A stretch of 54,000 bases of DNA from Bugula neritina (Eukaryota; Bryozoa; Gymnolaemata; Cheilostomatida; Bugulidae): assembly GCA_964035545.1 (NCBI GenBank), contig CAXIUT010000103.1, positions 684,001 through 738,000 of the forward strand. Direction: 5' to 3'. Below the pieces are notes generated by a model. The model made no database searches. It was not told the DNA's origin and saw only the letters and a list, made by a program, of their open reading frames with translations. Position numbers and translations under genes: made by a program. Positions 28,401-42,245 of this stretch are shown here, one piece after another (positions within the stretch are counted from its first letter, which is position 1; every line of letters begins with the position of its first letter).

Positions 28401-30840
28401 TCAACACTTTAGTCCTAATGTCAAATGCAAACGTCTGCAATCAAACTGTGTAGACTTCATGAGCTGGTTAGCTGAAAGGACTCATTAAAGTTCTTAACTC
28501 TTGTGTGTATAGTGATGCCCATCTTGAACTAGAGAGGGCTGACTGAAGACTGCTACTTTGTGAAAATTGACAATGCATATTATTATTATTCATTGTTGAG
28601 ATTCACGACTGCCATAAACAATGATAAAATATTCATTGTTGGTAGTACTGAGTAGAATAAAATATAATATAATATTATTTTCTGGACAAATAAATAATAT
28701 CAAATGCATATTATAACTTACCATAAATCTACAGTGCTTCACATCTTCACTTTTTTCTGCAATGTTATTTCTTTGCAGTTAGAAGTACTAGTTGAAAATA
28801 TGACTATGAAACATAACCCTTCAATTTCATTGCACCAGCACCAGTTGCAAGATAGGTGTGTTGGGAGTTATCTTTTCCAAAATTTTGTTCTTTGTGTTTA
28901 TACGAAGCAGACACAGGCTAATATTAGTTTTGTTATTTGTAAGAGTTTTTCTGTCTGATTGTCCATCAGCAAAAGTTTGGCCTTGCAGTTATTATGGAAA
29001 TACCAGTGATGCTGGAAGACCTTTGCATTGTACACCCGCTTTTACTATTGAATTTAGATGTTTTATTTTCCCATCCCCTCTCCTGCCCCCCCTGTCCCCT
29101 CTAACAACCAGCAATCCTGACTCATGTGAATTGTGTTATTGTTCTAGAGTTGGCCCATGGGCCTACAGTATACGATTTGAAGCTTTATAGTTTACAGGCA
29201 GTGGAGATGAGTCGCTGCTAAAACCCATTTTGTTAGTAGACTATATTGCTCTTCAATCATCAGTTTTCATATTAAAAGAGAAAGCTCATCTGCAGCGCCA
29301 TTTCACAGTGTTTTATTTTGCTAGAGCAATAACTAATTTTAGATGCCTTTGCAAACATATGAGAAATAAATGAGTGATTCTATGAAAAGAGGTGTTTGCA
29401 GCAATTGTCCACTTTTGATTTACAAGCGGCATGGAAACTTTTGTAGTTTTAAATAATATCTCCAAACTCATCACTTGCATGTGTTTATAGACTTGATAAA
29501 TTTTTTTATGCAAAACTTGATGCCTGCTTCAAAGACACCAGTGCTTAATTACTGTGTTAACTGTATTGGCACTTTGCCATGAGATTTTTGGTAATATTTC
29601 GCATCACAACAAACTCTTCAGAAAGTTAAGAAAATCAGTCTAGAATGTTAATGAAATAAACCTACCAGAAAGAGTAAGCCAGATGTAACAAGTAGATCCA
29701 AAACAAGTTGATTAACAATTGAAGTTGAAATCTCCATGTAGTCAACACTTTAGTCCTAATGTCAAATGCAAACGTCTGCAATCAAACTGTGTAGACTTCA
29801 TGAGCTGGTTAGCTGAAAGGACTCATTAAAGTTCTTAACTCTTGTGTGTATAGTGATGCCCATCTTGAACTAGAGAGGGCTGACTGAAGACTGCTACTTT
29901 GTGAAAATTGACAATGCATATTATTATTATTCATTGTTGAGATTCACGACTGCCATAAACAATGATAAAATATTCATTGTTGGTTTACTGAGTAGAATAA
30001 AATATAATATAATATTATTTTCTGGACAAATAAATAATATCAAATGCATATTATAATTTACCATAAATCTACAGTGCTTCACATCTTCACTTTTTTCTGC
30101 AATGTTATTTCTTTGCAGTTAGAAGTACTAGTAGAAAATATGACTATGAAACATAACCCTTCAATTTCATTGCACCAGCACCAGTTGCAAGATAGGTGTG
30201 TTGGGAGTTATCTTTCCCAAAATTTTGTTCTTGGTGTTTATACGAAGCAGACACAGGCTAATATTAGTTTTGTTATTTGTAAGAGTTTTTCTGTCTGATT
30301 GTCCATCAGCAAAAGTTTGGCCTTGCAGTTATTATGGAAATACCAGTGATGCTGGAAGACCTTTGCATTGTACACCCGCTTTTACTATTGAATTTAGATG
30401 TTTTATTTTCCCATCCCCTCTCCTGCCCCCCCTGTCCCCTCTAACAACCAGCAATCCTGACTCATGTGAATTGTGTTATTGTTCTAGAGTTGGCCCATGG
30501 GCCTACAGTATACGATTTGAAGCTTTATAGTTTACAGGCAGTGGAGATGAGTCACTGCTAAAACCCATTTTGTTAGTAGACTATATTGCTCTTCAATCAT
30601 CAGTTTTCATATTAAAAGAGAAAGCTCATCTGCAGCGCCATTTCACAGTGTTTTATTTTGCTAGAGCAATAACTAATTTTAGATGCCTTTGCAAACATAT
30701 GAGAAATAAATGAGTGATTCTATGAAAAGAGGTGTTTGCAGCAATTGTCCACTTTTGATTTACAAGCGGCATGGAAACTTTTGTAGTTTTAAATAATATC
30801 TCCAAACTCATCACTTGCATGTGTTTATAGACTTGATAAA
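25478..30840 (+). repeat. higher-order block, units 20-23 (second copy of units 13-16)
   Basis: This block matches units 13-16 at every diagnostic site I checked, at an offset of 9385 bp (7 units). It includes the rare tgtgtaaattg in its first unit (about 25880), AATGTGACT in its second (about 27458), and the cactttgcc/gatttttgg plus ggtttactg combination in its fourth (about 29570 and 29984). Units 17-19, between the two copies, do not simply repeat the block, so the duplication was followed by local rearrangement or conversion. Confidence 0.85.
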
Positions 30841-33800
30841 TTTTTTTATGCAAAACTTGATGCCTGCTTCAAAGACACCAGTGCTTAATTACTGTGTTAA
30901 CTGTATTGGCACGTTGCCATGAGATATTTGGTAATATTTCGCATCACAACAAACTCTTCAGAAAGTTAAGAAAATCAGTCTAGAATGTTAATGAAATAAA
31001 CCTACCAGAAAGAGTAAGCCAGATGTAACAAGTAGATCCAAAACAAGTTGATTAACAATTGAAGTTGAAATCTCCATGTAGTCAACACTTTAGTCCTAAT
31101 GTCAAATGCAAACGTCTGCAATCAAACTGTGTAGACTTCATGAGCTGGTTAGCTGAAAGGACTCATTAAAGTTCTTAACTCTTGTGTGTATAGTGATGCC
31201 CATCTTGAACTAGAGAGGGCTGACTGAAGACTGCTACTTTGTGAAAATTGACAATGCATATTATTATTATTCATTGTTGAGATTCACGACTGCCATAAAC
31301 AATGATAAAATATTCATTGTTGGTACTACTGAGTAGAATAAAATATAATATAATATTATTTTCTGGACAAATAAATAATATCAAATGCATATTATAACTT
31401 ACCATAAATCTACAGTGCTTCACATCTTCACTTTTTTCTGCAATGTTATTTCTTTGCAGTTAGAAGTACTAGTTGAAAATATGACTATGAAACATAACCC
31501 TTCAATTTCATTGCACCAGCACCAGTTGCAAGATAGGTGTGTTGGGAGTTATCTTTTCCAAAATTTTGTTCTTTGTGTTTATACGAAGCAGACACAGGCT
31601 AATATTAGTTTTGTTATTTGTAAGAGTTTTTCTGTCTGATTGTCCATCAGCAAAAGTTTGGCCTTGCAGTTATTATGGAAATACCAGTGATGCTGGAAGA
31701 CCTTTGCATTGTACACCCGCTTTTACTATTGAATTTAGATGTTTTATTTTCCCATCCCCTCTCCTGCCCCCCCTGTCCCCTCTAACAACCAGCAATCCTG
31801 ACTCATGTGAATTGTGTTATTGTTCTAGAGTTGGCCCATGGGCCTACAGTATACGATTTGAAGCTTTATAGTTTACAGGCAGTGGAGATGAGTCGCTGCT
31901 AAAACCCATTTTGTTAGTAGACTATATTGCTCTTCAATCATCAGTTTTCATATTAAAAGAGAAAGCTCATCTGCAGCGCCATTTCACAGTGTTTTATTTT
32001 GCTAGAGCAATAACTAATTTTAGATGCCTTTGCAAACATATGAGAAATAAATGAGTGATTCTATGAAAAGAGGTGTTTGCAGCAATTGTCCACTTTTGAT
32101 TTACAAGCGGCATGGAAACTTTTGTAGTTTTAAATAATATCTCCAAACTCATCACTTGCATGTGTTTATAGACTTGATAAATTTTTTTATGCAAAACTTG
32201 ATGCCTGCTTCAAAGACACCAGTGCTTAATTACTGTGTTAACTGTATTGGCACTTTGCCATGAGATTTTTGGTAATATTTCGCATCACAACAAACTCTTC
32301 AGAAAGTTAAGAAAATCAGTCTAGAATGTTAATGAAATAAACCTACCAGAAAGAGTAAGCCAGATGTAACAAGTAGATCCAAAACAAGTTGATTAACAAT
32401 TGAAGTTGAAATCTCCATGTAGTCAACACTTTAGTCCTAATGTCAAATGCAAACGTCTGCAATCAAACTGTGTAGACTTCATGAGCTGGTTAGCTGAAAG
32501 GACTCATTAAAGTTCTTAACTCTTGTGTGTATAGTGATGCCCATCTTGAACTAGAGAGGGCTGACTGAAGACTGCTACTTTGTGAAAATTGACAATGCAT
32601 ATTATTATTATTCATTGTTGAGATTCACGACTGCCATAAACAATGATAAAATATTCATTGTTGGTTTACTGAGTAGAATAAAATATAATATAATATTATT
32701 TTCTGGACAAATAAATAATATCAAATGCATATTATAATTTACCATAAATCTACAGTGCTTCACATCTTCACTTTTTTCTGCAATGTTATTTCTTTGCAGT
32801 TAGAAGTACTAGTAGAAAATATGACTATGAAACATAACCCTTCAATTTCATTGCACCAGCACCAGTTGCAAGATAGGTGTGTTGGGAGTTATCTTTCCCA
32901 AAATTTTGTTCTTGGTGTTTATACGAAGCAGACACAGGCTAATATTAGTTTTGTTATTTGTAAGAGTTTTTCTGTCTGATTGTCCATCAGCAAAAGTTTG
33001 GCCTTGCAGTTATTATGGAAATACCAGTGATGCTGGAAGACCTTTGCATTGTACACCCGCTTTTACTATTGAATTTAGATGTTTTATTTTCCCATCCCCT
33101 CTCCTGCCCCCCCTGTCCCCTCTAACAACCAGCAATCCTGACTCATGTGAATTGTGTTATTGTTCTAGAGTTGGCCCATGGGCCTACAGTATACGATTTG
33201 AAGCTTTATAGTTTACAGGCAGTGGAGATGAGTCACTGCTAAAACCCATTTTGTTAGTAGACTATATTGCTCTTCAATCATCAGTTTTCATATTAAAAGA
33301 GAAAGCTCATCTGCAGCGCCATTTCACAGTGTTTTATTTTGCTAGAGCAATAACTAATTTTAGATGCCTTTGCAAACATATGAGAAATAAATGAGTGATT
33401 CTATGAAAAGAGGTGTTTGCAGCAATTGTCCACTTTTGATTTACAAGCGGCATGGAAACTTTTGTAGTTTTAAATAATATCTCCAAACTCATCACTTGCA
33501 TGTGTTTATAGACTTGATAAATTTTTTTATGCAAAACTTGATGCCTGCTTCAAAGACACCAGTGCTTAATTACTGTGTTAACTGTATTGGCACGTTGCCA
33601 TGAGATATTTGGTAATATTTCGCATCACAACAAACTCTTCAGAAAGTTAAGAAATCAGTCTAGAATGTTAATGAAATAAACCTACCAGAAAGAGTAAGCC
33701 AGATGTAACAAGTAGATCCAAAACAAGTTGATTAACAATTGAAGTTGAAATCTCCATGTAGTCAACACTTTAGTCCTAATGTCAAATGCAAACGTCTGCA

Positions 33801-36800
33801 ATCAAACTGTGTAGACTTCATGAGCTGGTTAGCTGAAAGGACTCATTAAAGTTCTTAACTCTTGTGTGTATAGTGATGCCCATCTTGAACTAGAGAGGGC
33901 TGACTGAAGACTGCTACTTTGTGAAAATTGACAATGCATATTATTATTATTCATTGTTGAGATTCACGACTGCCATAAACAATGATAAAATATTCATTGT
34001 TGGTACTACTGAGTAGAATAAAATATAATATAATATTATTTTCTGGACAAATAAATAATATCAAATGCATATTATAACTTACCATAAATCTACAGTGCTT
34101 CACATCTTCACTTTTTTCTGCAATGTTATTTCTTTGCAGTTAGAAGTACTAGTTGAAAATATGACTATGAAACATAACCCTTCAATTTCATTGCACCAGC
34201 ACCAGTTGCAAGATAGGTGTGTTGGGAGTTATCTTTTCCAAAATTTTGTTCTTTGTGTTTATACGAAGCAGACACAGGCTAATATTAGTTTTGTTATTTG
34301 TAAGAGTTTTTCTGTCTGATTGTCCATCAGCAAAAGTTTGGCCTTGCAGTTATTATGGAAATACCAGTGATGCTGGAAGACCTTTGCATTGTACACCCGC
34401 TTTTACTATTGAATTTAGATGTTTTATTTTCCCATCCCCTCTCCTGCCCCCCCTGTCCCCTCTAACAACCAGCAATCCTGACTCATGTGAATTGTGTTAT
34501 TGTTCTAGAGTTGGCCCATGGGCCTACAGTATACGATTTGAAGCTTTATAGTTTACAGGCAGTATAGATGAGTCGCTGCTAAAACCCATTTTGTTAGTAG
34601 ACTATATTGCTCTTCAATCATCAGTTTTCATATTAAAAGAGAAAGCTCATCTGCAGCGCCATTTCACAGTGTTTTATTTTGCTAGAGCAATAACTAATTT
34701 TAGATGCCTTTGCAAACATATGAGAAATAAATGAGTGATTCTATGAAAAGAGGTGTTTGCAGCAATTGTCCACTTTTGATTTACAAGCGGCATGGAAACT
34801 TTTGTAGTTTTAAATAATATCTCCAAACTCATCACTTGCATGTGTTTATAGACTTGATAAATTTTTTTATGCAAAACTTGATGCCTGCTTCAAAGACACC
34901 AGTGCTTAATTACTGTGTTAACTGTATTGGCACGTTGCCATGAGATATTTGCTAATATTTCGCATCACAACAAACTCTTCAGAAAGTTAAGAAAATCAGT
35001 CTAGAAAGTTAATGAAATAAACCTACCAGAAAGAGTAAGCCAGATGTAACAAGTAGATCCAAAACAAGTTGATTAACAATTGAAGTTGAAATCTCCATGT
35101 AGTCAACACTTTAGTCCTAATGTCAAATGCAAACGTCTGCAATCAAACTGTGTAGACTTCATGAGCTGGTTAGCTGAAAGGACTCATTAAAGTTCTTAAC
35201 TCTTGTGTGTATAGTGATGCCCATCTTGAACTAGAGAGGGCTGACTGAAGACTGCTACTTTGTGAAAATTGACAATGCATATTATTATTATTCATTGTTG
35301 AGATTCACGACTGCCATAAACAATGATAAAATATTCATTGTTGGTTTACTGAGTAGAATAAAATATAATATAATATTATTTTCTGGACAAATAAATAATA
35401 TCAAATGCATATTATAACTTACCATAAATCTACAGTGCTTCACATCTTCACTTTTTTCTGCAATGTTATTTCTTTGCAGTTAGAAGTACTAGTTGAAAAT
35501 ATGACTATGAAACATAACCCTTCAATTTCATTGCACCAGCACCAGTTGCAAGATAGGTGTGTTGGGAGTTATCTTTCCCAAAATTTTGTTCTTGGTGTTT
35601 ATACGAAGCAGACACAGGCTAATATTAGTTTTGTTATTTGTAAGAGTTTTTCTGTCTGATTGTCCATCAGCAAAAGTTTGGCCTTGCAGTTATTATGGAA
35701 ATACCAGTGATGCTGGAAGACCTTTGCATTGTACACCCGCTTTTACTATTGAATTTAGATGTTTTATTTTCCCATCCCCTCTCCTGCCCCCCCTGTCCCC
35801 TCTAACAACCAGCAATCCTGACTCATGTGAATTGTGTTATTGTTCTAGAGTTGGCCCATGGGCCTACAGTATACGATTTGAAGCTTTATAGTTTACAGGC
35901 AGTGGAGATGAGTCACTGCTAAAACCCATTTTGTTAGTAGACTATATTGCTCTTCAATCATCAGTTTTCATATTAAAAGAGAAAGCTCATCTGCAGCGCC
36001 ATTTCACAGTGTTTTATTTTGCTAGAGCAATAAATAATTTTAGATGCCTTTGCAAACATATGAGAAATAAATGAGTGATTCTATGAAAAGAGGTGTTTGC
36101 AGCAATTGTCCACTTTTGATTTACAAGCGGCATGGAAACTTTTGTAGTTTTAAATAATATCTCCAAACTCATCACTTGCATGTGTTTATAGACTTGATAA
36201 ATTTTTTTATGCAAAACTTGATGCCTGCTTCAAAGACACCAGTGCTTAATTACTGTGTTAACTGTATTGGCACGTTGCCATGAGATATTTGGTAATATTT
36301 CGCATCACAACAAACTCTTCAGAAAGTTAAGAAAATCAGTCTAGAATGTTAATGAAATAAACCTACCAGAAAGAGTAAGCCAGATGTAACAAGTAGATCC
36401 AAAACAAGTTGATTAACAATTGAAGTTGAAATCTCCATGTAGTCAACACTTTAGTCCTAATGTCAAATGCAAACGTCTGCAATCAAACTGTGTAGACTTC
36501 ATGAGCTGGTTAGCTGAAAGGACTCATTAAAGTTCTTAACTCTTGTGTGTATAGTGATGCCCATCTTGAACTAGAGAGGGCTGACTGAAGACTGCTACAT
36601 TGTGAAAATTGACAATGCATATTATTATTATTCATTGTTGAGATTCACGACTGCCATAAACAATGATAAAATATTCATTGTTGGTACTACTGAGTAGAAT
36701 AAAATATAATATAATATTATTTTCTGGACAAATAAATAATATCAAATGCATATTATAACTTACCATAAATCTACAGTGCTTCACATCTTCACTTTTTTCT

Positions 36801-39800
36801 GCAATGTTATTTCTTTGCAGTTAGAAGTACTAGTTGAAAATATGACTATGAAACATAACCCTTCAATTTCATTGCACCAGCACCAGTTGCAAGATAGGTG
36901 TGTTGGGCGTTATCTTTTCCAAAATTTTGTTCTTTGTGTTTATACGAAGCAGACACAGGCTAATATTAGTTTTGTTATTTGTAAGAGTTTTTCTGTCTGA
37001 TTGTCCATCAGCAAAAGTTTGGCCTTGCAGTTATTATGGAAATACCAGTGATGCTGGAAGACCTTTGCATTGTACACCCGCTTTTACTATTGAATTTAGA
37101 TGTTTTATTTTCCCATCCCCTCTCCTGCCCCCCCTGTCCCCTCTAACAACCAGCAATCCTGACTCATGTGAATTGTGTTATTGTTCTAGAGTTGGCCCAT
37201 GGGCCTACAGTATACGATTTGAAGCTTTATAGTTTACAGGCAGTGGAGATGAGTCACTGCTAAAACCCATTTTGTTAGTAGACTATATTGCTCTTCAATC
37301 ATCAGTTTTCATATTAAAAGAGAAAGCTCATCTGCAGCGCCATTTCACAGTGTTTTATTTTGCTAGAGCAATAACTAATTTTAGATGCCTTTGCAAACAT
37401 ATGAGAAATAAATGAGTGATTCTATGAAAAGAGGTGTTTGCAGCAATTGTCCACTTTTGATTTACAAGCGGCATGGAAACTTTTGTAGTTTTAAATAATA
37501 TCTCCAAACTCATCACTTGCATGTGTTTATAGACTTGATAAATTTTTTTATGCAAAACTTGATGCCTGCTTCAAAGACACCAGTGCTTAATTACTGTGTT
37601 AACTGTATTGGCACGTTGCCATGAGATATTTGGTAATATTTCGCATCACAACAAACTCTTCAGAAAGTTAAGAAAATCAGTCTAGAATGTTAATGAAATA
37701 AACCTACCAGAAAGAGTAAGCCAGATGTAACAAGTAGATCCAAAACAAGTTGATTAACAATTGAAGTTGAAATCTCCATGTAGTCAACACTTTAGTCCTA
37801 ATGTCAAATGCAAACGTCTGCAATCAAACTGTGTAGACTTCATGAGCTGGTTAGCTGAAAGGACTCATTAAAGTTCTTAACTCTTGTGTGTATAGTGATG
37901 CCCATCTTGAACTAGAGAGGGCTGACTGAAGACTGCTACATTGTGAAAATTGACAATGCATATTATTATTATTCATTGTTGAGATTCACGACTGCCATAA
38001 ACAATGATAAAATATTCATTGTTGGTACTACTGAGTAGAATAAAATATAATATAATATTATTTTCTGGACAAATAAATAATATCAAATGCATATTATAAC
38101 TTACCATAAATCTACAGTGCTTCACATCTTCACTTTTTTCTGCAATGTTATTTCTTTGCAGTTAGAAGTACTAGTTGAAAATATGACTATGAAACATAAC
38201 CCTTCAATTTCATTGCACCAGCACCAGTTGCAAGATAGGTGTGTTGGGAGTTATCTTTTCCAAAATTTTGTTCTTTGTGTTTATACGAAGCAGACACAGG
38301 CTAATATTAGTTTTGTTATTTGTAAGAGTTTTTCTGTCTGATTGTCCATCAGCAAAAGTTTGGCCTTGCAGTTATTATGGAAATACCAGTGATGCTGGAA
38401 GACCTTTGCATTGTACACCCGCTTTTACTATTGAATTTAGATGTTTTATTTTCCCATCCCCTCTCCTGCCCCCCCTGTCCCCTCTAACAACCAGCAATCC
38501 TGACTCATGTGAATTGTGTTATTGTTCTAGAGTTGGCCCATGGGCCTACAGTATACGATTTGAAGCTTTATAGTTTACAGGCAGTGGAGATGAGTCGCTG
38601 CTAAAACCCATTTTGTTAGTAGACTATATTGCTCTTCAATCATCAGTTTTCATATTAAAAGAGAAAGCTCATCTGCAGCGCCATTTCACAGTGTTTTATT
38701 TTGCTAGAGCAATAACTAATTTTAGATGCCTTTGCAAACATATGAGAAATAAATGAGTGATTCTATGAAAAGAGGTGTTTGCAGCAATTGTCCACTTTTG
38801 ATTTACAAGCGGCATGGAAACTTTTGTAGTTTTAAATAATATCTCCAAACTCATCACTTGCATGTGTTTATAGACTTGATAAATTTTTTTATGCAAAACT
38901 TGATGCCTGCTTCAAAGACACCAGTGCTTAATTACTGTGTTAACTGTATTGGCACGTTGCCATGAGATATTTGGTAATATTTCGCATCACAACAAACTCT
39001 TCAGAAAGTTAAGAAAATCAGTCTAGAATGTTAATGAAATAAACCTACCAGAAAGAGTAAGCCAGATGTAACAAGTAGATCCAAAACAAGTTGATTAACA
39101 ATTGAAGTTGAAATCTCCATGTAGTCAACACTTTAGTCCTAATGTCAAATGCAAACGTCTGCAATCAAACTGTGTAGACTTCATGAGCTGGTTAGCTGAA
39201 AGGACTCATTAAAGTTCTTAACTCTTGTGTGTATAGTGATGCCCATCTTGAACTAGAGAGGGCTGACTGAAGACTGCTACTTTGTGAAAATTGACAATGC
39301 ATATTATTATTATTCATTGTTGAGATTCACGACTGCCATAAACAATGATAAAATATTCATTGTTGGTAGTACTGAGTAGAATAAAATATAATATAATATT
39401 ATTTTCTGGACAAATAAATAATATCAAATGCATATTATAACTTACCATAAATCTACTGTGCTTCACATCTTCACCTTTTTCTGCAATGTTATTTCTTTGC
39501 AGTTAGAAGCACTAGTTGAAAATATGACTATGAAACATAACCCTTCAATTTCATTGCACCAGCACCAGTTGCAAGATAGGTGTGTTGGGAGTTATCTTTC
39601 CCAAAATTTTGTTCTTGGTGTTTATACGAAGCAGACACAGGCTAATATTAGTTTTGTTATTTGTAAGAGTTTTTCTGTCTGATTGTCCATCAGCAAAAGT
39701 TTGGCCTTGCAGTTATTATGGAAATACCAGTGATGCTGGAAGACCTTTGCATTGTACACCCGCTTTTACTATTGAATTTAGATGTTTTATTTTCCCATCC

Positions 39801-40224
39801 CCTCTCCTGCCCCCCCTGTCCCCTCTAACAACCAGCAATCCTGACTCATGTGAATTGTGTTATTGTTCTAGAGTTGGCCCATGGGCCTACAGTATACGAT
39901 TTGAAGCTTTATAGTTTACAGGCAGTGGAGATGAGTCGCTGCTAAAACCCATTTTGTTAGTAGACTATATTGCTCTTCAATCATCAGTTTTCATATTAAA
40001 AGAGAAAGCTCATCTGCAGCGCCATTTCACAGTGTTTTATTTTGCTAGAGCAATAACTAATTTTAGATGCCTTTGCAAACATATGAGAAATAAATGAGTG
40101 ATTCTATGAAAAGAGGTGTTTGCAGCAATTGTCCACTTTTGATTTACAAGCGGCATGGAAACTTTTGTAGTTTTAAATAATATCTCCAAACTCATCACTT
40201 GCATGTGTTTATAGACTTGATAAA

Positions 40225-41565
40225 TTTTTTTATGCAAAACTTGATGCCTGCTTCAAAGACACCAGTGCTTAATTACTGTGTTAACTGTATTGGCACGTTG
40301 CCATGAGATATTTGGTAATATTTCGCATCACAACAAACTCTTCAGAAAGTTAAGAAAATCAGTCTAGAAAGTTAATGAAATAAACCTACCAGAAAGAGTA
40401 AGCCAGATGTAACACGTAGATCCAAAACAAGTTGATTAACAATTGAAGTTGAAATCTCCATGTAGTCAACACTTTAGTCCTAATGTCAAATGCAAACGTC
40501 TGCAATCAAACTGTGTAGACTTCATGAGCTGGTTAGCTGAAAGGACTCATTAAAGTTCTTAACTCTTGTGTGTATAGTGATGCCCATCTTGAACTAGAGA
40601 GGGCTGACTGAAGACTGCTAATTTGTGAAAATTGACAATGCATATTATTATTATTCATTGTTGAGATTCACGACTGCCATAAACAATGATAAAATATTCA
40701 TTGTTGGTACTACTGAGTAGAATAAAATATAATATAATATTATTTTCTGGACAAATAAATAATATCAAATGCATATTATAATTTACCATAAATCTACAGT
40801 GCTTCACATCTTCACTTTTTTCTGCAATGTTATTTCTTTGCAGTTAGAAGTACTAGTTGAAAATATGACTATGAAACATAACCCTTCAATTTCATTGCAC
40901 CAGCACCAGTTGCAAGATAGGTGTGTTGGGAGTTATCTTTCCCAAAATTTTGTTCTTTGTGTTTATACGAAGCAGACACAGGCTAATATTAGTTTTGTTA
41001 TTTGCAAGAGTTTTTCTGTCTGATTGTCCATCAGCAAAAGTTTGGCCTTGCAGTTATTATGGAAATACCAGTGATGCTGGAAGACCTTTGCATTGTACAC
41101 CCGCTTTTACTATTGAATTTAGATGTTTTATTTTCCCATCCCCTCTCCTGCCCCCCCTGTCCCCTCTAACAACCAGCAATCCTGACTCATGTGAATTGTG
41201 TTATTGTTCTAGAGTTGGCCCATGGGCCTACAGTATATGATTTGAAGCTTTATAGTTTACAGGCAGTGGAGATGAGTCACTGCTAAAACCCATTTTGTTA
41301 GTAGACTATATTGCTCTTCAATCATCAGTTTTCATATTAAAAGAGAAAGCTCATCTGCAGCGCCATTTCACAGTGTTTTGTTTTGCTAGAGCAATAACTA
41401 ATTTTAGATGCCTTTGCAAACATATGAGAAATAAATGAGTGATTCTATGAAAAGAGGTGTTTGCAGCAATTGTCCACTTTTGATTTACAAGCGGCATGGA
41501 AACTTTTGTAGTTTTAAATAATATCTCCAAACTCATCACTTGCATGTGTTTATAGACTTGATAAA
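40225..41565 (+). repeat. unit 31, atypical last full unit
   Basis: This is the last complete copy. It carries several private changes: aacacgtag for aacaagtag (about 40412), gctaatttg for gctactttg (about 40618), TATATGA for TATACGA (about 41235) and tgttttgttttgc for tgttttattttgc (about 41375). The last of these lengthens the minus-strand frame to 75 codons. It mixes marks of both unit types. Edge units that escape homogenisation typically diverge in this way. Confidence 0.85.
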
Positions 41566-41898
41566 TTTTTTTATGCAAAACTTGATGCCTGCTTCAAAGA
41601 CACCAGTGCTTAATTACTGTGTTAACTGTATTGGCACGTTGCCATGAGATATTTGGTAATATTTCGCATCACAACAAACTCTTCAGAAAGTTAAGAAAAT
41701 CAGTCTAGAAAGTTAATGAAATAAACCTACCAGAAAGAGTAAGCCAGATGTAACAAGTAGATCCAAAACAAGTTGATTAACAATTGAAGTTGAAATCTCC
41801 ATGTAGTCAACACTTTAGTCCTAATGTCAAATGCAAACGTCTGCAACCAAACTGTGTAGACTTCATGAGCTGGTTAGCTGACAGGACTCATTAAAGTT
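41566..41898 (+). repeat. truncated last unit and array/flank junction
   Basis: The first 333 bp of a unit are present. Identity stops abruptly after ...ctcattaaagtt at 41898, and the following tgtttctgctt is not unit sequence. Private changes gcaaccaaac (about 41845) and gctgacagg (about 41878) lie close to the break. No microhomology or mobile-element end is evident at the junction. Confidence 0.9.
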
Positions 41899-41979
41899 TG
41901 TTTCTGCTTACTCCACAAAGTGGGCTCAAAGAACTTTTAGATTGTTGATATAAAATTCAAGTGTCTAGTAGGTTGTAAG

Positions 41980-42245
41980 TGGCATCACTAGGCAATTGAT
42001 CTGTTTGATTGTTCTGAATGTTAACTTGGTGCACCACTCAGGGAAAACCACAGATAGAGAAGTAGAGTCCAATGTAACAAATACAGCTCTCCAAATATGA
42101 TTCATCAATTTATCTCTATAATTTCAGTGCAGAATATTACAAAAGTAAGCAATTCACTGTTTTCTAATTTTAAATTAGTTGCACAATGAATTTAAATTAA
42201 TTGCATAATGAATTTAAATTAAATGACATCTTCGTAGTCAACTTT
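41980..42245 (+). repeat. possible decayed copy of the satellite unit
   Basis: Words from the unit occur here in the same order: GCATCAC (41982; unit 101), GAATGTTAA (42016; unit 143), TGTAACAA (42073; unit 184), TCCAAA (42090; unit 197) and TAGTCAAC (42235; unit 239). Spacings differ, partly because of an inserted 22-bp tandem repeat. Individually the words are short. The conserved order is the argument. Confidence 0.4.
42166..42225. repeat. short 22-bp tandem repeat, about 2.7 copies
   Basis: The unit is roughly AATTTAAATTA-TTGCA-AATG, at 42166-42188, 42189-42210 and partial 42211-42225. It is AT-rich and noncoding, and lies inside the presumed unit relic. Confidence 0.7.

Larger units (their letters stand above)
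1..41898. repeat. macrosatellite array of 1341-bp units (31 full copies plus a 333-bp partial)
   Basis: Direct head-to-tail repetition without interruption. Unit starts are 1, 1342, 2683, 4024, 5365, 6706, 8047, 9388, 10729, 12070, 13411, 14752, 16093, 17434, 18775, 20116, 21456, 22797, 24137, 25478, 26819, 28160, 29501, 30841, 32182, 33522, 34862, 36202, 37543, 38884, 40225 and 41566 (partial). Units 16, 18, 23, 25 and 27 lack one base at unit position about 487; unit 26 lacks one A at about 132. Units differ at a handful of sites, so I estimate about 99% identity by eye. The same three short open frames recur in each unit (84 and 110 codons plus, 66 codons minus). The 110-codon one is stopped in units 1, 3 and 5 by TAA, and substitutions change residues freely, so I do not call them genes. 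The unit phase used here is set by the window edge, and the array continues to the left. Confidence 0.98.

Noticed and set aside
1-41898. CRISPR array or tandem rRNA/histone/snRNA gene cluster
   Set aside because: Kilobase-sized units without short repeat-spacer pattern. No rRNA, 5S, snRNA or histone motif found on reading the unit on both strands.
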